DNA of 64,000 nucleotides, from contig JBMDXB010000111.1 in the NCBI GenBank assembly GCA_048594885.1, positions 52,078 through 116,077 on the forward strand, written 5' to 3'. The stretch is from JBMDXB01 sp048594885 (GTDB lineage Bacteria > Acidobacteriota > Vicinamibacteria > Vicinamibacterales > 2-12-FULL-66-21). Below, piece by piece: positions 31,845-41,200 of the stretch. The position numbers and the translations under genes are program-made. The first letter of the stretch is position 1. Each line of letters opens with the position of its first letter. The notes under the pieces are model-generated. The model had not been told where the DNA came from. It did no database searches and worked only from the letters and a program-made list of their open reading frames with translations.

Positions 31845-33041
31845 TCAGGTCTCAACGCCGCGTTTCCGTTCCCGCACAATGAGCGTCGATATCCGGCGCT
31901 GCTCCCGCGCGATCACCAGCCCCGCATCGTCCCGCAACAGCTGTATGAGAGCTTCCGGCGTCGTCACGTGCTCCTTCAGCTCAAAGCCGTAGATCCCAGT
32001 TAAACCCGTCTCGTCGATCACCTGTCCGCCCAGAATCTCCTCGAGCCAATTCACCAGGAACACGAACGGCATTGAGTGCACGGCGAAGCCGTCAAGCGGG
32101 AACATCGGCGCGTCCTTCGAACGGCCGACGAAGACGGAAAACGCCACGTTCGAGAAGGCGGTGCCGGGCTCCGGGTCGGGATACCGCCGCAGCATCTGTC
32201 CACGGGCATCGGTGTTCGTCAAGACATACGCATCGCGCATCCGTCTCTCACGGCTGACGTGCACACCGAAGTGCTGCTCGATCGCAGATTTGAGCAAGCC
32301 GAGGCGCGTGGCCGTCGTCTCCTCCTGCGGCAGCACCATCAGGAAGTCGAAGCGCGCATCGTCGCGGAGCCCGGGTGTGATGTCGACGTGCCAGCGATTC
32401 CCCTCCCAGGCGCGAACGATGATGTCCTCCAGGGTGAAGCCGTAGGCGCTGAACACCGTGCCCGCATGGTTGATGACTGGTTCTTGTGGCCACCGCATAC
32501 CGGAGTGGAGGATGTGCACCGTCCGCGATGGGACGAACGGGATCTGCGGCCATTCGTAGGTGTTTGCCGGCGTTGGCGGCGGACCGGGCGGTTCTGGTTG
32601 TTCGCCGGCACTGAGCAGCTCGACGATCGCAGCGCGGATCGATTCGATGGTCAAGCCTCTTGTCATCAGCACTTCGGCTGCGACGCTGCGTTCCTCGCGC
32701 AACATTCCGAGCAACAGGTGCTCGGTGCCTATGTACTTCTGCGACAGCCGGTCGGCTTCTTCGGCCGCATACTGCAGCACGCGCTCGCTGGATGCGCTGA
32801 ATGGGATCTCCTGAGACTCAGGGACTTTCTCGCCGCGCGTGAGGCGGCTGACGATTTCGCTGCGCAATTCGTTGTGGGCGTTTCCAGTTCGCGCGAGGAT
32901 CCGGTTGCCAAGTCCACGGCTTCCGTCCAGCACCCCGAGGAGGATGTGCTCCGGCTCGACGGCGCTGGACCCGAGGTGGCTGACCTGGGAACGAGCGAGG
33001 TAGAGGACCTGGAGCACTGGCAAGGTGAACCGATCGAACAT
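31845..33041 (-). CDS. Clp N-domain fused to DUF3738 (TIGR03435) protein
   Basis: 398 residues. Residues 1-145 form a double Clp_N repeat as in ClpA/ClpC: ARSQVSHLGSSAVEPEHILLGVL and then EADRLSQKYIGTEHLLLGMLREE. After a Pro-rich linker (about 150-165), residues ~170-390 match the DUF3738/TIGR03435 family known mainly from Solibacter-type Acidobacteriota: GFTLEDIIVRAWEG, RFDFLMVLP, LLKSAIEQHFGVHVSRERR, and VIDETGLTGIYGFEL. No ATPase follows the Clp_N part and there is no signal peptide, though DUF3738 proteins are usually exported. Function unknown. Confidence 0.8.
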   Translation of the reverse strand: MFDRFTLPVLQVLYLARSQVSHLGSSAVEPEHILLGVLDGSRGLGNRILARTGNAHNELRSEIVSRLTRGEKVPESQEIPFSASSERVLQYAAEEADRLSQKYIGTEHLLLGMLREERSVAAEVLMTRGLTIESIRAAIVELLSAGEQPEPPGPPPTPANTYEWPQIPFVPSRTVHILHSGMRWPQEPVINHAGTVFSAYGFTLEDIIVRAWEGNRWHVDITPGLRDDARFDFLMVLPQEETTATRLGLLKSAIEQHFGVHVSRERRMRDAYVLTNTDARGQMLRRYPDPEPGTAFSNVAFSVFVGRSKDAPMFPLDGFAVHSMPFVFLVNWLEEILGGQVIDETGLTGIYGFELKEHVTTPEALIQLLRDDAGLVIAREQRRISTLIVRERKRGVET

Positions 33042-33243
33042 GGTTCTCGAGGACCATCGTAATCCTCAGGCGACTTCAAGGCGCAAGCGCGCGGCGCGTA
33101 CGAGGCGATCAGGGCCACGATGTGCGCTGCGCCGCTTCGAAATCCGCTTGCCTCATGCACGCGAATCGCGCTCGATGCGGTGGCTGGCGCGGGAGGCGCC
33201 CGGCAATTGTTGTTGCTGCGGCGCCCCGTCTTCCAGCGGCCGA

Positions 33244-33717
33244 TTACTCACCGTTAACGACGTGCAGGCACTCGTAGTAGCCGATCCGGGATATGAACCT
33301 GTAAGGTCCGCCGGTCACCTTGCACGGCTGACCATGATAGAGGTCCGACCGAATCAGCAGGTTGGTGCCGAGCAACACGCCACTGTCGAATACGAGCAGC
33401 GTCAACGTGGCGGGCCGGTCAGCCGGGGGCGGCGGGCCAGGAAGCGCCAAAGGGTGGATCTGGTTGGGCGGGCTGCACCCCACACTTGTGAATGGGGCGG
33501 GTGCCGGGCGGCAGTCCCAGCCATGTGTCGCGAGATCCCCTGGGGACAAGCTTGCGGCCTCTGTCGTGAGGCCCAATTCCTCGGCGATCATCGCGCCGGC
33601 GATGGCCGGCCGCACCGCGGTGCGTGAGGGAGCGGCGGGAGTCTGAGTGCAGGCAGTCGAGATCAGCGCACACATCACCGCGCCGGCTGCCGGTCGGATG
33701 GGCAAAATCACTCGCAT
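33244..33717 (-). CDS. Putative lipoprotein, 157 aa
   Basis: The N-terminus MRVILPIRPAAGAVMCALISTAC has a charged start, a hydrophobic core and a lipobox-like ISTAC, predicting a lipid-anchored Cys near residue 23. Four further cysteines (WDCRP, VGCSP, QPCKV, YECLH) could form disulfides outside the cell. A GGAGGTGG ribosome site precedes the ATG at 33717, which decides the start over a longer frame. No family recognised. Confidence 0.65.
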   Translation of the reverse strand: MRVILPIRPAAGAVMCALISTACTQTPAAPSRTAVRPAIAGAMIAEELGLTTEAASLSPGDLATHGWDCRPAPAPFTSVGCSPPNQIHPLALPGPPPPADRPATLTLLVFDSGVLLGTNLLIRSDLYHGQPCKVTGGPYRFISRIGYYECLHVVNGE

Positions 33718-33931
33718 AACCACCTCCATCGAGGCGGTTCGCCAGCCGCCTGCTGCGTCGGGCCGCCTCCTGTCCGTTAGAAGCGCATTCGGCGGCTCGA
33801 ACGTGCAATGCATCCTTGCGCGAGAACTGCGCCACCCTCATTCGTGGCGCGAGATGCATCCGCTCCGCACGGCTCCCGCTGATGGGCTGGGCGTTCAACT
33901 TCCTTGGTAGACTTGGCGCCCCGGACCGTAT

Positions 33932-34528
33932 ATGCAGCCCCGTTACCGGCTGACGACCGGCGACCTGACGCGCCTGCTGCGCACCTGGCATGCAGGCGAT
34001 GCGGCCGCGTTCGACGAACTTGTGCCGCTCGTCTACGACGAGCTGTATCGCATCGCGCTGCGCTGTCTCGCGGGTGAGCGCTCCACCCTCTCGATGCAGG
34101 CGACGGCTCTCGTCAACGAGCTTTGCCTGCGGCTCCTGGGGTGGGACGGCATGCACTGGCAGAACCGTGACCATTTCTTCGGCGTGTCGGCGCAGATGAT
34201 GCGGCGTGTCCTGGTCGACATCGCGCGGCGGCGCCGCGCCGAACGTCGGGGCGGGCCTGCCGCCGTCCGAGTGTCGGTCGACGACATCCAGCTGGCCGCC
34301 GCGGAACCGGACGCCGGGCTCGTGGCCATCGACGAAGCCCTGGAGGAGCTCGCCGCAAGGGATCCGCGAAAGGCGAGCGTGGTTGAATTGCGGTTCTTCG
34401 GCGGATTGTCCATGGAGGAAACGGCAAGGACGCTCGGCATCTCGCTCCGCACCGCGCAGAACGACTGGGCGTTTGCTCGCGCGTGGTTGTACCGATCATT
34501 GGCACACGAGGCGCCCAGTGAGCGCTAG
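33932..34528 (+). CDS. ECF-type RNA polymerase sigma factor (TIGR02999-like)
   Basis: 198 residues with sigma region 2 (FDELVPLVYDELYRIALRCL, then ATALVNELCLRLLG and FFGVSAQMMRRVLVDIARRR) and region 4 (KASVVELRFFGGLSMEETARTLGIS). The SAQMMRRVLVDIARRRRAERRGG block is typical of the TIGR02999 sigma group found beside Ser/Thr kinases in Acidobacteriota and Planctomycetes. No anti-sigma gene is adjacent. The stop lies 11 bases inside the start of the downstream kinase, so kinase signalling probably controls it. Confidence 0.9.
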   Translation: MQPRYRLTTGDLTRLLRTWHAGDAAAFDELVPLVYDELYRIALRCLAGERSTLSMQATALVNELCLRLLGWDGMHWQNRDHFFGVSAQMMRRVLVDIARRRRAERRGGPAAVRVSVDDIQLAAAEPDAGLVAIDEALEELAARDPRKASVVELRFFGGLSMEETARTLGISLRTAQNDWAFARAWLYRSLAHEAPSER

Positions 34529-37127
34529 CCGCTGGCAGACAACCGACCGCATCTTCGTGGAAGCGCTGGAGGCGCCGGACACGGCACGCGCGGCCCACGT
34601 GGCGCAGGCGTGTGGCGACGACGAGGAACTGCAGCGCGACGTGCTGTCGCTGCTCGCCGCTGCGGAGGGCTCAGCGGACTTTCTCGAGATGCCCGCTCTC
34701 AAGCGGCTGGCCGCCGCGATCGCTGCCGATGCATGGAGCCTCCGCCCGGGTCAACGTGTGGGTGCATATGTCGTCCGGGAGTTGCTGGGCGCCGGCGGGG
34801 TGGGCGAGGTATGGCGTGCGACCGACGAGCGGCTGAATCGTGACGTCTCGATCAAGGTGCTGCTTCCGCACCTGTCCAACGATCCCGAACGGGTTCGTCA
34901 TTTCACGGAAGAAGCCCGCACCGCCGGATCGCTGAATCATCCAAACATCCTCTCCGTGCACGATGTCGGCGAGCACGGCAGCGCTCCATTCATCGTATCG
35001 GAATACGTCGAGGGTGAGAGCCTTCGCACGCGTCTGAAGCGCGGACCGCTGTCGGTTGAACTGGCCATCGCCGTGGCGGTGCAGATGGCACGGGGGCTTT
35101 CGGCGGCGCACCAAGGCGGGATCATCCACTGCGATCTGAAACCGGACAACATCTTTCTGCGCTCTGATGGCGGCGTGAAGATTCTGGATTTTGGCTTGGC
35201 GAAGCTGAACGTCGCGCCGTCCTCCCCGTCGGTCCAGCGCGACGCGGCGTCCGACGCGACCGTGGCACGCATCGCCGGCACCGCCGGGTATACGGCGCCC
35301 GAGCAGATTCGCGGCGAGGAGGCCGATGTCCGGAGCGACCTGTTTGCGCTCGGGGTCACGATGTATGAGATGCTTGCCGGCGATCGTCCGTTCAACGGAA
35401 ACAGCGCCGTTGACACGTTGCGCGCGACCCTGAGTCTCGATCCGTCCGATTTACGGCTGGCTCGCAAAGGCGTCCCTCCATCGTTGGCGCTGATCGTGAT
35501 GCGGCTTCTGAAGAAGTCTCCGGACGCACGATTTCAATCGGCAGACGAGCTGCTGCACGCTCTCGAACGCGTTCGCGCGCGCACCGCACGCAGCGCGGTC
35601 TGGGCCGGCGTCACCCTTACGACGCTCGCAATCGTCCTCGCCGTCGCCGGTTGGTTCTATCCGCGTGACGCAGCGCGCACGCCGACCGCGACCGCGACGA
35701 TCGCGATATTTCCTTTTCACAGTGTGCCTGACAGCGCCGACGGTCAACTGCTGGAGCGTGGTCTTGCCGACGTCTTCATCAGCCGGCTGAACCAGGTCTT
35801 GGACATTCACGTGCTGCCACTCTCCGCCACTGAGCGCTTGCGCAACGCCAACCCACGGGAGGCGGCCAGGAGCCTGGGCGCCGATTACGTGCTGACAGGT
35901 ACCCTGCAGCGGGTTCGCAACCGCGTTCGCGCGAGCGTCCAGCTCTTGGCGATCTCGGAAGACCGCGCGACCTGGACGAACACGTTCGACGTCGACGCGA
36001 CGAGCGCTTTCTCGATCCAGGACGCCGTCGTGGCGCAGGTGCTGCAGGAGATCGCACCGCACCTGTCGTCCAGTGCCCGCGCCCGGCTCGTCGAGCCTGG
36101 CACGCGCAACAGCGAAGCTTACGAGCATTACTTGCGTGGCCGCGCGCATGCCGCGCAGGTGACGGGCGTCGACTTCGTCCGAGCCACCGGGTCGTTCCGT
36201 CGGGCGGTGACGCTCGATCCAGATTACGCGGATGCCTGGGCTGCGCTCGGGGCAGCGTACCGTCGCCTCCCGCTCGTCGGCGAGGTTGAGCCGAAAGGCG
36301 CCTTCACGGAGGCGGAGCGCGCAGCCACACGGGCGCTCGATCTCGCACCTGACCATCCGGAGGCGCTGTCCGTGCTCGGCACCGTTGCGTTCTGGTACGA
36401 GTGGGATTACCCGCGGGCGGAAGAATTGCTGAGGCGTGCCGCGACGGGTCAGCCGAGCTCGGCGGAATCGCACGTGTACCTGGCGCATCTGCTGTCGAAT
36501 CTCGGGCGGCACGACGAGGCGCTCGTGGAGATCGGTCGAGCGCGCAGCCTCGATCCAAACTTGCCGATCGCCCGGTCGCTCGAGGGTCAGTTTCTCTTCA
36601 TGGCGCGTCGATACGACGAGGCGCTCGCGCGCCTGGATGCCGCCGTGGATCTCGCGCCGAGGTTTATTCCGGGCCACGTCATGCGTGCCTACCCGTTGTT
36701 GGCCTTGCGGCGTTACGACGAGGCCATCCACGAATGCGAGGTCGCCCGCGAGCTGGAAGCCCGCATCCCGGATTATGGGTCGCGCGTGTTTCCCAGCGCG
36801 TTGCGTGGCTACGCGCTCGCCAAGCTGGGGCGACGGGCCGAGGCCGAAGCGACACTCGAACGAATCCGAAAACAGGAGCGCGAAGTGTGGGTGCAGCCGG
36901 CCTCAATTGCGCTGGTGTTGCACGGGCTAGGGCGCGACGATGAAGCAATTCGAGAATTGAACCGAGCGGTGGATCTCCGCGATGCCGCCCTGACGTTCCT
37001 TGGCGTCGACCCCAAATGGGATGAGCTCCGTACGTCGCCGTTGTTTCAGGGGGTGTTATCGCGCGTGAATTTGCTCGAGGTCTCCAATCGGTTGCTCGCG
37101 AACGGCGCACGGTCAGGCGGGCGGTGA
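34518..37127 (+). CDS. Transmembrane Ser/Thr protein kinase with TolB-N-like and TPR sensor region
   Basis: 869 residues. The kinase domain (about 83-345) has GAGGVGEVWRATDE, catalytic Lys113, HCDLKPDN (204-211; Cys replaces Arg of HRD) and DFG (224-226). One membrane helix follows (AVWAGVTLTTLAIVLAVAGW). The outer part starts with a FlgO/TolB-N-like domain (IAIFPFHSVPD, GADYVLTGTLQR) and continues with about eight TPR units. The GTG at 34518 overlaps the sigma gene by 11 bases and starts a region shared by this family. The HRD-to-HCD change leaves the catalytic Asp intact, so activity is likely. Confidence 0.9.
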   Translation: MSASRWQTTDRIFVEALEAPDTARAAHVAQACGDDEELQRDVLSLLAAAEGSADFLEMPALKRLAAAIAADAWSLRPGQRVGAYVVRELLGAGGVGEVWRATDERLNRDVSIKVLLPHLSNDPERVRHFTEEARTAGSLNHPNILSVHDVGEHGSAPFIVSEYVEGESLRTRLKRGPLSVELAIAVAVQMARGLSAAHQGGIIHCDLKPDNIFLRSDGGVKILDFGLAKLNVAPSSPSVQRDAASDATVARIAGTAGYTAPEQIRGEEADVRSDLFALGVTMYEMLAGDRPFNGNSAVDTLRATLSLDPSDLRLARKGVPPSLALIVMRLLKKSPDARFQSADELLHALERVRARTARSAVWAGVTLTTLAIVLAVAGWFYPRDAARTPTATATIAIFPFHSVPDSADGQLLERGLADVFISRLNQVLDIHVLPLSATERLRNANPREAARSLGADYVLTGTLQRVRNRVRASVQLLAISEDRATWTNTFDVDATSAFSIQDAVVAQVLQEIAPHLSSSARARLVEPGTRNSEAYEHYLRGRAHAAQVTGVDFVRATGSFRRAVTLDPDYADAWAALGAAYRRLPLVGEVEPKGAFTEAERAATRALDLAPDHPEALSVLGTVAFWYEWDYPRAEELLRRAATGQPSSAESHVYLAHLLSNLGRHDEALVEIGRARSLDPNLPIARSLEGQFLFMARRYDEALARLDAAVDLAPRFIPGHVMRAYPLLALRRYDEAIHECEVARELEARIPDYGSRVFPSALRGYALAKLGRRAEAEATLERIRKQEREVWVQPASIALVLHGLGRDDEAIRELNRAVDLRDAALTFLGVDPKWDELRTSPLFQGVLSRVNLLEVSNRLLANGARSGGR

Positions 37128-37167
37128 CCGTGCCGCGGGATCGGACTCACATCGCAGCGGGTGCCGG

Positions 37168-39846
37168 TCACTTCGTTGGCGCGAGGCGCTTCAACTCGTC
37201 GAACCAGTTGAGGACCGTCACAATCTGAGTCGGTGTCGTCTGATCTTGCCCGCTTCGTTGGACCATCAGAAAGCGCCGTCCGTCCGGAGAGACGTCATAG
37301 TTGGTAGGTCCCCCTGCCGACAGCACATAATGGCCGGCAAAGAGCACTCTGGGTCTGCCCGCCCGAAAGACCGGCTTGCTGGTCACGTCCACGGCCATCA
37401 TCGAGTTCCCGCTTCGGTAGAACAGCTCTCGACCGTTCGGATTCCATACTGGCTCCGTCCCCCCGTCGGTGGAAATCTGCCATTTGGCTTCCTGCCTCGG
37501 GTAGGGGCGAACATAGATCTCCCAACGGCCGGACTCGTCAGAGGGATATGCCACCCACCGGCCATCCGGCGAGAACTGTGGCACTCCTTCGTAGAAGGGC
37601 GTTTGGACAAACGGTTGCGTCTCGCGCTCCGGAAGCTGCAACGCCATAATGTCCCAACCCACGCCAGCCGTCACGAAAAGCAGCACGTCTCCATTCGGCG
37701 ACCACGAACCCGGCGCATGGTTCCCCTCCCCAGTCGTCAAGCGCTCTTCGGCTCCACCGCCGTCCGCCATCCGCCAGAAGATATTTCGGGTGCCGGTGCG
37801 TGTGGCCCGATAGGTGACCCGCTTCCCATCTGGTGTCCAGATCGGATACTGATTGCTCCCCTCGGAGACGAGTCTCGTGGCGTTCCCTCGCGCGAAGTCA
37901 TAGACCCAGACATCGTACGTGGGTCCCGCCGTCATGAACGCCAGTCGCTCACCATTTGGGGAGAGACGCGGTGTCTCGTAGGGACGTCCTGGTGTATTCA
38001 GCGGGTCGACCTTCCCCTGCCGGTCCACCCAGACCAGCGTCCGATCCTGAACGGGGGAGCCGCCAGGAACATACGCCAACACCCCGTTGCCAGACACCGT
38101 GTAGTGCGAGCCTTCCTCCGTCAGGATACCCTTCGTAACGGCTACGGGCGGGTCGGCGCCGACCTGCAGGTGCTCGGGATCGAAGGGCACGGCCACGAGC
38201 GTACCCGTCGCGAGCTGCATGTAGACGAGATGTTCCGTTGGAACGTAGTAGCCGGGCCCTCCGTGCGCCAGGCGATGCCGCTCGCCGTTCGACACGCGCT
38301 GCACCTGCAGGTCCCATTCATCCCAACCAGGGCCGGTGCGAGAAGAAAACAGGACCGCGTCTCCTCCGGGCAGCACCTGCGGCCATCGATGACCGATTTC
38401 GCCTTTCTGCGGGTCGATCTTGGTGAACGGCTGAGGAGTGCCTCCCATCGCGGAGACCTGCCAGAGGCGAGAGGAACCGCCTGGTGAAAAATAAATCACG
38501 TCCTTCGATGACCAGCTTCCGCCGAAGGATTCACGGGCGTCACACACAGTCAGGGGGGCGCTGCCGGTGACTGAGATCTTCTTCAGCTTTCCGCCGGCGA
38601 AGAAACCGACCCACTGACTGTCGGGTGAGAAGAACGGCGCAGCGGCGCCGTCGGTGCCCACGAGCGCCGTGCTCTCCAGACTGTCCAGGGGGCGAAGATG
38701 AAGCTGCTGCACTCCACGACGGCGGGCGACATATACCAGATGCGCACCATTGGGAGACACCGCAAGCGAGGGGTACAACACCGCGAGCTGCTCTTCGGCC
38801 GGCAACGTGAGTGCCACCCGGGTCACCACTGATGGTGGAGGAAGCGGCACCAGTTTCAGGTACCATCCAGCAAGACCCGCGATCAGTGCGCTCGCCAGCG
38901 ACGCGCTGACGGCCACACGCGCACGCGCGGGCCGGCCGCCCTGTGACACTGCCGACGCACTCCCGATCGGTGCGCTCAGCGCCTCCTCGATTTCGACACG
39001 CACGCTACCCGCATCTTGCATGCGCTGGCGCTTGTCTTTTCGTAAACAGCGTCGCAGCAGCAGCTGAACGGCTGGCGGCGTCTTCGCCGGTAGGCGATCC
39101 CAGTCCGGTTCGCGCGTGAGCACATTGGCCATCGTGGCCAGAACATCCGTGCCCTCGAACGCGCGTCGGCCCGTCAACATCTCGTACAGCAGGCATCCAA
39201 ATGCCCAGAGGTCACTGCGCTTGTCTGCGGGCCTCCCCTTCGCTTGCTCCGGCGACATGTAGGCTGCCGTGCCGAGAATCACGCCGGCACCGGTCATCGC
39301 CGGCGCCGTCGATGTCGGCGAGTTGTCGAGCGGCTCGACGGCGGCGGTCGATCCCCCAACCTCGCCCGGCAATACCTTGGCGAGCCCGAAGTCCAAGACC
39401 TTGACGGTCCCGTCGTCGCGGACCTTGATGTTCGCTGGCTTGAGGTCGCGGTGGATGATGCCCTGCTCGTGGGCCGCCTCGAGCGCCTCGGCGATCTGCC
39501 GCGCGATCGGCAGCGCCTCGTCGAGTGGGATGGGACCGCGCACCAGCCGTTGCGCCAAATCCTGGCCTTCGACCAGCTCCATGATGAGAGCACGAACGCC
39601 GCCGCTCTCCTCGAAACCGTGTATGTGTGCGATGTTCGGATGGTTCAGCGCGGCGAGCGCCTGCGCCTCACGCGTGAACCGCGCCAGGCGATCGCGATCA
39701 GAAGCGAACAGCTCGGGCACGATCTTCAGCGCAACATCACGACCGAGCTTGGTGTCGTGTGCGCGGTACACCTCCCCCATGCCGCCGACGCCCAGGGGGC
39801 AAACGATCTCATACGGGCCGAGGCGCGTGCCGGAACTGAGGGCCAC
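37168..39846 (-). CDS. Transmembrane Ser/Thr protein kinase with C-terminal PD40/TolB beta-propeller
   Basis: 892 residues. Kinase domain 1-290: LGVGGMGEVYRAHDTKLGRDVALK, IIHRDLKPANIKV, LDFGLAKV and GTAAYMSPEQAKG are all canonical. A single membrane span lies near 312-332 (VAVSASLASALIAGLAGWYL). The C-terminal ~550 residues carry repeated WD40-like PD40 units (SPDSQWVGF, SPNGERLAF, TPDGKRVTY, SPNGDVLLF, SPDGRWVAY), forming an extracytoplasmic propeller. A GTG start at 39846 is used. Faces the ECF/kinase pair tail to tail. Confidence 0.92.
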   Translation of the reverse strand: MALSSGTRLGPYEIVCPLGVGGMGEVYRAHDTKLGRDVALKIVPELFASDRDRLARFTREAQALAALNHPNIAHIHGFEESGGVRALIMELVEGQDLAQRLVRGPIPLDEALPIARQIAEALEAAHEQGIIHRDLKPANIKVRDDGTVKVLDFGLAKVLPGEVGGSTAAVEPLDNSPTSTAPAMTGAGVILGTAAYMSPEQAKGRPADKRSDLWAFGCLLYEMLTGRRAFEGTDVLATMANVLTREPDWDRLPAKTPPAVQLLLRRCLRKDKRQRMQDAGSVRVEIEEALSAPIGSASAVSQGGRPARARVAVSASLASALIAGLAGWYLKLVPLPPPSVVTRVALTLPAEEQLAVLYPSLAVSPNGAHLVYVARRRGVQQLHLRPLDSLESTALVGTDGAAAPFFSPDSQWVGFFAGGKLKKISVTGSAPLTVCDARESFGGSWSSKDVIYFSPGGSSRLWQVSAMGGTPQPFTKIDPQKGEIGHRWPQVLPGGDAVLFSSRTGPGWDEWDLQVQRVSNGERHRLAHGGPGYYVPTEHLVYMQLATGTLVAVPFDPEHLQVGADPPVAVTKGILTEEGSHYTVSGNGVLAYVPGGSPVQDRTLVWVDRQGKVDPLNTPGRPYETPRLSPNGERLAFMTAGPTYDVWVYDFARGNATRLVSEGSNQYPIWTPDGKRVTYRATRTGTRNIFWRMADGGGAEERLTTGEGNHAPGSWSPNGDVLLFVTAGVGWDIMALQLPERETQPFVQTPFYEGVPQFSPDGRWVAYPSDESGRWEIYVRPYPRQEAKWQISTDGGTEPVWNPNGRELFYRSGNSMMAVDVTSKPVFRAGRPRVLFAGHYVLSAGGPTNYDVSPDGRRFLMVQRSGQDQTTPTQIVTVLNWFDELKRLAPTK

Positions 39847-39922
39847 CAGGGTCGCCGCGAATTATACGCGCAGTGGCACCGCGCGGATGGAACAACTGCC
39901 CACGACTCTGCGTGCACCAACG

Positions 39923-40696
39923 TCAGTCCTGATGGCGTGCTGCATTGGCGCGGATTGCCTCGGCGAGAAACGACGTCAGGCCTTGTCCGTGCCTGTCGAT
40001 ATTCTGCCTGAACCGGTCGTCGCTTTCGTACATCGAGGCCAGTCCGCTATGCATGCTGTGGCTGCAAGGGCAGAACCAACGGTCGATCGACAGTCGATGT
40101 CGCTCGGCGATCTCCATCACCGCTTCGTCGGAAGGGCGCTGACCCGCCTGCAGGGCCGAATGGGCATCGTCGTAGACCGCTGCTTGTTCGGCCTTGAGCG
40201 CCTTCCAGTCGTCAGGCGTGTAGCACCTCGTACGCTGTTCCGACTCCAGAAACGCTTCCGACTTGCCCCACCGATGCCGTGCTTCGTCTTCGTACCGAGA
40301 AGGGTCGAAACCCTCGAACAGGTCCTCCATTTTCATCGCCCCTTTCTTGCGACTGTCTTGAAGAGCGTCCAACGCCGCATCGATGGCGCGGATCATGGCC
40401 TCGGTCTGCCGCACACGTTCGCTCAAGCGTTCCCTTTGGTCGAGTAAGGCGGTCTTCCGGTCAAAGCGAGGGTCATCCAGCGCTCGGCGGATTTCTTCGA
40501 GCGAGAGACCGAGTGCTCGGCCGATGAGGATCTGCTGCAGCCGAAGCAGGTCGGCGTCGGTGTAAAGTCGGTACCCGGCCGCTGTCCTGGCCTCGGGCAC
40601 GAGAAGCCCGATGGAATCGTAGTGATGCAGCGTGCGGACGGAAACACCGGCCCGTTGAGCGACGTCGTTGATCTGATACGTGCGCGATCGAGTCAC
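39923..40696 (-). CDS. MerR-family regulator with TipAS-type effector domain
   Basis: 257 residues. The N-terminal MerR winged helix (YQINDVAQRAGVSVRTLHHYDSIGLL, then AGYRLYTDADLLRLQQI) is followed by a coiled-coil dimer helix and a TipAS domain from about residue 120 (LFEGFDPSRYEDEARHRWG, WFCPCSHSMHSGLASMYESDDRFRQNID). TipAL-like proteins respond to thiopeptide or other multidrug-type ligands and activate their own gene. The GTG start is immediately downstream of a 19-bp-spacer promoter, consistent with autoregulation. Confidence 0.9.
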   Translation of the reverse strand: MTRSRTYQINDVAQRAGVSVRTLHHYDSIGLLVPEARTAAGYRLYTDADLLRLQQILIGRALGLSLEEIRRALDDPRFDRKTALLDQRERLSERVRQTEAMIRAIDAALDALQDSRKKGAMKMEDLFEGFDPSRYEDEARHRWGKSEAFLESEQRTRCYTPDDWKALKAEQAAVYDDAHSALQAGQRPSDEAVMEIAERHRLSIDRWFCPCSHSMHSGLASMYESDDRFRQNIDRHGQGLTSFLAEAIRANAARHQD

Positions 40697-40702
40697 GAGA
40701 AG

Positions 40703-40733
40703 AGTGTGCGGCCTGACGCGACGAGAGGGTCAA
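40703..40733 (-). promoter_or_regulatory. MerR-type promoter/operator with 19-bp spacer
   Basis: On the minus strand TTGACC (40733-40728) and CACACT (40708-40703) are separated by 19 bases, the overlong spacer characteristic of promoters that MerR proteins untwist. The spacer and -35 edge carry an imperfect dyad, CCTCTCG facing CGTCAGG. Transcription would begin at about 40696, the first base of the GTG start, giving a leaderless mRNA. Confidence 0.6.
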
Positions 40734-41200
40734 GAGGAATCTTTTGTGGCGCCCTGGTCGACGGCGTCGAGGTGTCGTTGATGTCAGCCCTGCTCGGCGG
40801 TGGGTTTCCCGTCCCGCTCCAGGCCTGTCGCAAGCCACACTCGGGAAGCAGCGCCTCGACAAGAACGGGCATGGTCGAGGTCGAGACGGATCCCAAGGCA
40901 GATGGATTAGTAACGAGCACAGCCGAGCGGTTGAAACGCCAATGCGTCTTCATCGAAACGGCGTCAACATTCTCTCTTAGCGAGACCGGCGAAAGTTGTC
41001 GCAATCCTTAGCTGCCTCGCATTCAGCGTCAGATCACGATGAGGTCATCCCGCCCAAAGCGCGATGAAGGTGATGAAGGTCGTGACGCCCCCCTGAAGGT
41101 TATCGGAGGCCGTCGAACCCACCGGTGGGCCGCCGCTCGCAAAAAGATTCCCAACAGGGCGGACCTGCGACGCCCCGGACAGCAACCGCGCAGATTTGGC
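40734..41200. other. Gene-free stretch between the MerR promoter and the decayed protease
   Basis: No reading frame in this ~470-base interval has family-like sequence, a ribosome site or convincing codon bias on either strand. I see no tRNA, tandem array or clear terminator. It borders a region of gene remnants and is probably decayed DNA. Confidence 0.5.

Noticed and set aside
40697..41004. Short frames upstream of the MerR gene on both strands
   Set aside because: No ribosome sites, no conserved motifs, and the interval contains the MerR promoter.
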